A DNA stretch of 64,000 nucleotides from CAVVEQ01 sp963828855 (GTDB taxonomy: Bacteria; Chloroflexota; Anaerolineae; Anaerolineales; Anaerolineaceae), in contig CAWHGB010000002.1 in the NCBI GenBank assembly GCA_963828855.1, positions 1 through 64,000 on the forward strand, read 5' to 3'. The notes under the pieces are model-generated. The model was not told where the DNA came from, did not search any database, and saw only the letters and a program-made list of their open reading frames with translations. The translations under genes were made by a program, and so were the position numbers. Positions 59,161-64,000 of the stretch are shown in pieces (positions within the stretch are counted from its first letter, which is position 1; each line of letters opens with the position of its first letter).

Positions 59161-60207
59161 ATGGCTAACATTTTTGAGGTCATAGAGTACCCAGATGAGA
59201 TGAAGGGCGAGATCGTCCACCGCTTTCCCGAGGAAGGTTACGGCGCTTTTCATATAGGTTCGCAGGTGATCGTTCGCGAACCGCAGCGGGCAGTATTCTT
59301 CCGGGATGGACATGCGCTGGATACCTTCGGTCCTGGACGTCATACAATCACAACCGCCAATATCCCGTTGTTGATCGATTTGATCGGAAAAGCATTCAAC
59401 GATCGATCGCCATTTACTGCCGAAGTTTATTTCATCGCAATGAAAGAGTTTGCGGACCAGAAATGGGGAACCCCTCAACCGATACTTGTGAGCAATCCCG
59501 GCATGGGCCTGGGGGTGGCTCTGCTGCAGGGCTTTGGAACGTATAGTTTCCAGGTTGCTGACCCGCAGCAATTTGTCACCCAAATCGTTGGTGTCCAGGG
59601 GACATATCGGACAACTGAAATTGAGGATCGTCTGCGCCTGATGCTGGTCTCCAAGTTACAAGATATCCTTGCGGAAACCGCCAAGACGAAATCACTGGTA
59701 AATATCATCGCCCTTACCGAAGAAATCGGTGCCGGGGTGCGCGCCAAGGCGCAGGATGATTTTAAAGCTATCGGCTTGACCCTGAAATCGTTTTATATTG
59801 GTAATCTTAAACCTTCCGATAAATCCGCGGAGGAGCTGCGGGCAATGGGAGTTCTGGATTTGAATACATACACCCAATTACAGGCTGCGGATGCCATGCG
59901 GGAAGCTGCCTCCAATCCTTCAGGTGGAGCTGGGCTCACTGCCGGGATCGGGGCAGGCATGGGTATCGGAAATGTTTTGGCAAATTCACTTCAGGGTGTT
60001 GGTTCACAACCTCAGGGACAGGCTGCGAACGGGCAGGCTGGTACCGTGATCCCTGAGGTTATGACACCCTCAGAAGCTGCAACGGTATTGAAAGTTTCTG
60101 AGGAAGATGTTTTGGCTGCAATCAAAGGCGGTCAATTGAAAGCCAAACAGGTGGGCAGCGCTTACCGGATCAGTAAGGAATCATTGGAAGAATTCCTAAA
60201 AAGCTAA
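59161..60207 (+). CDS. SPFH-domain protein fused to a C-terminal helix-turn-helix
   Basis: Residues 20 to about 235 match the virion-core/YdjI branch of SPFH proteins: PQRAVFFRDGHALDTFGPGRHTITTANIPLL and ALLQGFGTYSFQVADPQQFV. A Gly/Ala/Gln-rich linker (about 245-295) leads to TPSEAATVLKVSEEDVLAAIKGGQLKAKQVGSAYRISKESLEEFLKS, an excisionase/MerR-type HTH_17. SPFH proteins of this branch often carry a zinc ribbon instead. The HTH here may bind DNA or just mediate contacts. No TM helix is seen. The domain combination makes it a good candidate for a stress or scaffold role. Confidence 0.8.
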   Translation: MANIFEVIEYPDEMKGEIVHRFPEEGYGAFHIGSQVIVREPQRAVFFRDGHALDTFGPGRHTITTANIPLLIDLIGKAFNDRSPFTAEVYFIAMKEFADQKWGTPQPILVSNPGMGLGVALLQGFGTYSFQVADPQQFVTQIVGVQGTYRTTEIEDRLRLMLVSKLQDILAETAKTKSLVNIIALTEEIGAGVRAKAQDDFKAIGLTLKSFYIGNLKPSDKSAEELRAMGVLDLNTYTQLQAADAMREAASNPSGGAGLTAGIGAGMGIGNVLANSLQGVGSQPQGQAANGQAGTVIPEVMTPSEAATVLKVSEEDVLAAIKGGQLKAKQVGSAYRISKESLEEFLKS

Positions 60208-60225
60208 TAAGGCAACGCCCATTAA

Positions 60226-60258
60226 TCCCCCCCATTTTGGTGAAATGGGGGGAATTTT
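60226..60258 (+). terminator. Terminator after the SPFH-HTH gene
   Basis: CCCCCCATTT pairs with AAATGGGGGG around TGGTG, followed by AATTTT. Confidence 0.85.
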
Positions 60259-60263
60259 CCGCA

Positions 60264-60272
60264 TGTTATAAT
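60264..60272 (+). promoter_or_regulatory. Extended -10 promoter of sucCD
   Basis: TGT followed by TATAAT (60267-60272) makes a TGnTATAAT element just after the preceding terminator. The leader before ATG 60314 is about 35 bases. Confidence 0.55.
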
Positions 60273-60313
60273 TTTTTCGCTAGTGAACGTCATCCTATTT
60301 TAAGGCGGGTCGG

Positions 60314-61456
60314 ATGCGATTACACGAATACCAATCGAAAAATATTTTCGCGCAACATGGTATTCCAATTCCCAAAGGCAGAGTAGCAAATACAGCAGGA
60401 GAAGTTAAACAAATCGCCGAAGAACTTGGCGGACGTGTTGTAATCAAAGCCCAGGTTCTTGTCGGAAGCCGGGGGAAAGCCGGAGGTATCCGGCTTGCAA
60501 AATCCGTCCAGGAAGCTGAGGAAATCGCAACCCAGATCCTTTCCATGGATTTAAAGGGTTTACCGGTCCGAAGAGTTTTGGTGGATGAGATCGTTAGTTT
60601 TTCCAAAGAGATCTACCTGGGGATCACGAACGATCGGACGGAAAGGAAACCTATCATTATCGCATCGGGTTCCGGGGGAATAGATATTGAGGAAGTTGCC
60701 CGGGAAACTCCTGAACGAATCATTAAAGTTTACTTGGATGCTCCTTTCGGGCTCCACGATTTTCAGACTCGCGAATTGGCCATCGGGATCGATCTTCAAC
60801 GCGATTTGTGGAAATCCTTTAATTTGATCGCCAAGGGATTATGGAAAGCCTTCAAAGAAAATGATGCATCAATCGCGGAGATAAATCCGCTGGTCATTTC
60901 AAACAATGGAAATCTTATCGCCCTGGATGGAAAGCTGGTGGTGGACGATAATTCGCTCTTTCGCCATCCCGAACTAGTGGAGATCCGGGATCTGGATGCC
61001 GAAGAACCAGTAGAAGTAGAGGCCAGGAAGTACGGACTTTCCTATATAAAATTGGATGGAAATATCGGCTGCATGGTGAACGGCGCTGGTTTGGCCATGG
61101 CGACATTGGATATCATCAAGCAAAATGGGGGCAATCCGTCCAATTTCCTGGATATCGGTGGTGGCGCGAGCGCGGATAAGGTGGCCACGGCATTGCGGAT
61201 CATTTGTGCGGATCCAGCGGTAAAGGTTATCCTGATAAATATTTTTGGGGGGATCACACGTTGTGACGAAGTCGCGAAGGGCATCCTTGCCGCAAGAAAT
61301 GAAGTGAACAAACTCATTCCAATGGTGGTTCGACTAGCTGGCACGAATTCTGAAAAAGGGCTGAAACTCCTGGCAGAGACAGATATGGAGACTGCATCCA
61401 GTCTGGAAGAAGCAGCCAGGAAAGCGGTAAAGATCGCCAACAGGAAGACGAAATGA
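60314..61456 (+). CDS. sucC: Succinyl-CoA ligase beta subunit
   Basis: An ATP-grasp domain starts MRLHEYQSKNIFAQHGIPIPKG and ends in the CoA-ligase domain with NIFGGITRCDEVAKGI. It forms the ADP/GDP-specific subunit of the TCA cycle enzyme. The length of 380 residues is normal. The stop overlaps sucD (ATGA at 61453-61456). Confidence 0.96.
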   Translation: MRLHEYQSKNIFAQHGIPIPKGRVANTAGEVKQIAEELGGRVVIKAQVLVGSRGKAGGIRLAKSVQEAEEIATQILSMDLKGLPVRRVLVDEIVSFSKEIYLGITNDRTERKPIIIASGSGGIDIEEVARETPERIIKVYLDAPFGLHDFQTRELAIGIDLQRDLWKSFNLIAKGLWKAFKENDASIAEINPLVISNNGNLIALDGKLVVDDNSLFRHPELVEIRDLDAEEPVEVEARKYGLSYIKLDGNIGCMVNGAGLAMATLDIIKQNGGNPSNFLDIGGGASADKVATALRIICADPAVKVILINIFGGITRCDEVAKGILAARNEVNKLIPMVVRLAGTNSEKGLKLLAETDMETASSLEEAARKAVKIANRKTK

Positions 61457-62319
61457 GCATATTGGTCAATAAGCAAACCCGCGTGCTGGTCCAGGGAATC
61501 ACCGGACATGAAGGTTCATTCCATACCGCGCAAATGATCGCTGCCGGAACAGATATTGTGGCGGGTGTCACCCCTGGCAGGGGTGGCGATTGGGTTTTGG
61601 ATGGAAAAGTTCCAGTTTTCGATACTGTTAAACAAGCAGTGGATGTGACAGAGGTGAACACCGGAGTGATTTTTGTTCCCGCCAGCGCCGCAGCGGATGC
61701 CATCCAGGAGGAGGCAGAAGCCGGGCTGGATCTCATTGTTTGCATTACAGAAGGTATTCCTGTGAAGGATATGATCCAAACCTGCGCAGGATTGAAGAAG
61801 ACCCAATCCCGATTAATAGGACCAAACTGTCCAGGGATCATTTCACCAGGTGAATCCCTGGTGGGGATCATACCAGCCAGTATTGCCATGCCGGGCAACA
61901 TCGGCATTATTTCAAGATCGGGCACTTTAACTTATGAAGTACTGCACGGACTTAAACAGGCAGGATTGGGAGTGAGTACCTGTATTGGAATCGGAGGCGA
62001 TGCGATAAAAGGTTCTGATTTTGTGGACCTTCTTGAACTTTTTGAGGATGATCCGCATACCAAATCCGTGGTTTTAATAGGTGAAATCGGTGGCATGGAC
62101 GAAGAACGTGCTGCCGAAATGATCATGTCCAAGTTTTCAAAACCAGTCTATGGATTTATCGCCGGATTATCCGCCCCTTCGGGTAAGCGAATGGGTCATG
62201 CTGGTGCGATTGTCGAAGGTGGGAGTGGGGGAGCAAAAGCGAAGGTTGAAGCACTTCTTCAGGGGGGTGTGAAAGTTGCTGCATACCCGAGCGAAGTGGT
62301 TTCGCTTATCCAGAAATAA
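61453..62319 (+). CDS. sucD: Succinyl-CoA ligase alpha subunit
   Basis: The Rossmann CoA-binding domain (VQGITGHEGSFHTAQMIAAGT) and the ligase domain with the phosphohistidine loop GHAGAIVEGG near residue 250 are present. It partners SucC, in the usual gene order. Length 288. Confidence 0.96.
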   Translation: MSILVNKQTRVLVQGITGHEGSFHTAQMIAAGTDIVAGVTPGRGGDWVLDGKVPVFDTVKQAVDVTEVNTGVIFVPASAAADAIQEEAEAGLDLIVCITEGIPVKDMIQTCAGLKKTQSRLIGPNCPGIISPGESLVGIIPASIAMPGNIGIISRSGTLTYEVLHGLKQAGLGVSTCIGIGGDAIKGSDFVDLLELFEDDPHTKSVVLIGEIGGMDEERAAEMIMSKFSKPVYGFIAGLSAPSGKRMGHAGAIVEGGSGGAKAKVEALLQGGVKVAAYPSEVVSLIQK

Positions 62320-62357
62320 AAAAGACAATTTTCTATAAAATAAATTGTCTTTTTATA
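62317..62357. terminator. Bidirectional terminator between sucD and acpP
   Basis: AAAAAGACAATTT and AAATTGTCTTTTT form a stem with A and T runs on both sides, serving the convergent sucCD and acpP. Confidence 0.8.
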
Positions 62358-62375
62358 CCCGTAAAAAAAATTAAT

Positions 62376-62612
62376 TTACTTTTTATGTGTGTCGATATAT
62401 TTCACTGCATCCGCGACAGTTTTGATCTGGCGGGCATCCTCGTCGTTAATTGTCAGATTGAATTTTTCACAAAAACCGTCGATCAGGAAAAACTGATCCA
62501 TGGAGTCCGCTTTCAGGTCTTCGACGAAGCGGGTTTCCGATGTGATTTCACTGACATCGACCTTCAAGACGTCTGAGATTACTGCTTTCACTTCTTCCAT
62601 TGTGCTGGCCAT
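62376..62612 (-). CDS. acpP: Acyl carrier protein
   Basis: The 78-residue protein has the phosphopantetheine site DSMDQFFLIDGFCEKF, in place of the more usual DSLDxVEL, with the serine near residue 37. The acidic helix-rich pattern is standard. It carries acyl chains in fatty acid synthesis. A GGAGG site and a TTGACA-16-TACAAT promoter precede it. No other fatty acid synthesis gene is adjacent. Confidence 0.95.
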   Translation of the reverse strand: MASTMEEVKAVISDVLKVDVSEITSETRFVEDLKADSMDQFFLIDGFCEKFNLTINDEDARQIKTVADAVKYIDTHKK

Positions 62613-62639
62613 GGATCGATCCTCCTTTAATTTTCAATA

Positions 62640-62667
62640 ATTGTAACCATCAATATCTATCTGTCAA
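62640..62667 (-). promoter_or_regulatory. acpP promoter
   Basis: Minus strand TTGACA (62667-62662), 16 bases, TACAAT (62645-62640). The leader includes GGAGG. Confidence 0.75.
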
Positions 62668-62684
62668 GAACACCGATGGTACTC

Positions 62685-62690
62685 TATAAT
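62685..62690 (+). promoter_or_regulatory. Putative -10 of the IPP isomerase gene
   Basis: TATAAT lies about 70 bases upstream of ATG 62761; a second candidate, TATACT, is at 62711-62716. No convincing -35 is seen for either. Confidence 0.4.
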
Positions 62691-62760
62691 TTGGATAGTA
62701 TGCAATAAGTTATACTTTAATTCGACAGGAATAACAACACCAAATTGCAGGGGTAGTTTC

Positions 62761-63786
62761 ATGTCCATGGAACAAAGAAAAAGCGATCACATCCAAATCA
62801 ATCTGCAAAAAGATGTTCAAAGCGGTAGAAAATCCGGACTGGATTCATATCGGTTTGTTCATAATTCGTTGCCTGAAATGAATTTTTTGGATGTGAAGTG
62901 CGACTGCTCGTTTTTAGGGTTTAATCTGAACTTACCGGTAATAATCTCCTCGATGACGGGGGGAACCTCGGATTCAAAAAAGATCAATCAAATTCTTGCC
63001 GCCACAGCTGAAAAATTTGGGTTGGCGATGGGTCTGGGTTCGATGCGTATTGCCCTGGAAAACCCAGAAAGACTAGAGACGTTCAAGATTCGTAAAGAAG
63101 CGCCGCATATCCTGCTTTTTGCAAATTTAGGCGCTGTTCAATTAAATTACGGCTACACAATTGAGCATTGCAGGCGGGCGGTTGAAGAAGTGGAAGCCAA
63201 TGGATTGATCCTTCACTTGAATTGTCTTCAGGAAGCATTGCAACCGGAAGGCAATACGAATTTTTCCGGATTGCTGGGTAAGATCGAAAAAATTTGTCGA
63301 TCACTTTCGGTACCTGTCATTGTAAAGGAAATTGGTTGGGGGCTTTCTGAATCGGTAGCAAAAAAGCTGATAAACGCAGGAGTAGCGGGATTGGATACTG
63401 CCGGAGCGGGGGGAACATCATGGTCCGAAGTTGAAAAATATCGTGCAGTCGATAATGTTCAATCACAAACCGCTGCCATATTTAAAGATTGGGGCATCCC
63501 CTTAGTGGAATCGCTAACGACGATCCGGAATGAATTTCCAAAAATTCCTTTGATCGCATCCGGGGGTATCAAAACTGGATTGGATATCGCAAAATGCATG
63601 GCGATGGGCGCAGATCTGTGCGGAATTGCTGGAGGGTATATAAAGGCGGCTGCCAGTTCTCTTGAGGATACCTACCAGTTTACAGAAATCATAAAACGCC
63701 AATTGATGGTAACGATGTTTGCCGCGGGTGTAAAAAATATCAATGAACTTAAGAATCTTCCACTCATCCATGATGAACCTCAATGA
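62761..63786 (+). CDS. fni: Type 2 isopentenyl-diphosphate delta-isomerase
   Basis: This FMN-dependent enzyme interconverts IPP and DMAPP. MTGGTSDSKKINQILAATAEKFGLAMGLGSMR, HLNCLQEALQPEGNTNFSG, IVKEIGWGLS, DTAGAGGTSWSEVE and IASGGIKTGLDIAKCMAMGADLCGIA are family blocks. Length 341. The stop overlaps the start of a polyprenyl synthase gene (ATGA at 63783), so both serve isoprenoid synthesis. Confidence 0.95.
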   Translation: MSMEQRKSDHIQINLQKDVQSGRKSGLDSYRFVHNSLPEMNFLDVKCDCSFLGFNLNLPVIISSMTGGTSDSKKINQILAATAEKFGLAMGLGSMRIALENPERLETFKIRKEAPHILLFANLGAVQLNYGYTIEHCRRAVEEVEANGLILHLNCLQEALQPEGNTNFSGLLGKIEKICRSLSVPVIVKEIGWGLSESVAKKLINAGVAGLDTAGAGGTSWSEVEKYRAVDNVQSQTAAIFKDWGIPLVESLTTIRNEFPKIPLIASGGIKTGLDIAKCMAMGADLCGIAGGYIKAAASSLEDTYQFTEIIKRQLMVTMFAAGVKNINELKNLPLIHDEPQ

Positions 63787-64000
63787 CTGAAAAGAGTATT
63801 TTCAACCATTATCAAGAAACAATGGCTCCAATAAGTGGAACAAGTGATGTTCCACTATTTCGAGGAATTACTTCCCAAAGAGTATTTGGGTCAAAAAGAG
63901 ATCATTCAGTATCACTTCAATTGGGGAGTTGAGGCACGAGGCAGCATTCAGGGTGGCAAGCGGCTTCGCCCATTGATACTGCTACTTGTATGTGAAAGTG
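63783..64000 (+). CDS. Polyprenyl synthetase, N-terminal fragment, possible frameshift
   Basis: The ATG at 63783 overlaps the isomerase stop and begins MTEKSIFNHYQETMAPI, but the frame then becomes implausible. Another frame from GTG 63835 gives EQVMFHYFEELLPKEYLGQ and, later, GGKRLRPLILL, the N-terminal signature of trans-isoprenyl diphosphate synthases. A one- or two-base shift near 63,830 would join both parts. Alternatively the gene starts at GTG 63835. The rest of the gene lies beyond the window. It uses IPP and DMAPP made with the upstream isomerase. Confidence 0.75.

Overview
The window looks like two unrelated DNA sources joined near position 9,053-9,062. The left part (1 to about 9,055) is very GC-rich. 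It holds the end of a PLP-dependent sulfur amino acid enzyme, a 2[4Fe-4S] ferredoxin, a membrane-anchored HExxH metallopeptidase (frameshifted), an EamA transporter, and then an integrated phage-like element. That element begins at the 3' half of a tRNA-Pro(GGG), continues with a heavily frameshifted tyrosine integrase, and carries small phage genes and an HK97-type major capsid gene on the minus strand. The host of this part is a high-GC bacterium that I cannot place firmly.

The right part (about 9,059 to 64,000) has moderate GC, mostly intact genes, ATGA-type overlaps and TATAAT-like -10 boxes. Its gene content (Thr/Pro-rich linker membrane proteins, a baseplate-J-like membrane protein, two tandem MoeA proteins with a PBP domain on one, polyphosphate glucokinase, a Tad pilus set, kinase plus TolB-like propeller) fits Anaerolineae (Chloroflexota). 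This is an inference from family distribution, not a search.

Layout of the right part: a truncated FemAB-like protein and D-cysteine desulfhydrase (9-10.4 kb); a Ser/Thr kinase and a Thr/Pro-rich membrane protein (10.4-13.3 kb); PsuG, a UbiA-like protein and two MoeA proteins (13.3-18.4 kb); Bcp, RsfS, ThpR and HemW (18.4-21.2 kb); an L,D-transpeptidase and a GH25 protein (21.2-23.3 kb). A minus-strand operon at 23.3-32.2 kb runs lipoprotein, DEDDh exonuclease, helicase-like protein lacking later SF1 motifs, UvrD-type helicase, Fe-S PD-(D/E)XK nuclease, RecJ. It resembles an AddAB/RecBCD machine split into separate polypeptides and is the best candidate for an undescribed system. Then come baseplate-J-like, RuvX, MltG and PPGK (32.3-36.2 kb); ferredoxin and superoxide dismutase (36.2-37.3 kb); an EamA transporter, MalQ and GlgA (37.4-41.3 kb); an amidohydrolase fused to a CYTH-like domain (41.3-43.3 kb); CinA, a lone cNMP-binding domain, YraN, MiaA and an acyl-CoA synthetase (43.3-48.1 kb); FtsH, a Cys-rich protein, EF-P and HPF (48.2-51.8 kb); ComF and tadC, tadB, tadA, cpaE, cpaB (51.8-58.3 kb); a helical protein with an SPFH-HTH fusion (58.6-60.2 kb); SucCD, AcpP, type 2 IPP isomerase and the start of a polyprenyl synthase (60.3-64 kb).

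Several right-part genes (thpR, cinA, the lipoprotein, the L,D-transpeptidase, psuG) have a -10 box exactly 6-7 nt upstream of ATG and no Shine-Dalgarno, so their mRNAs are predicted to be leaderless. Single-base frameshifts occur across the window but are far denser in the left part. Many may be sequencing errors rather than true mutations.
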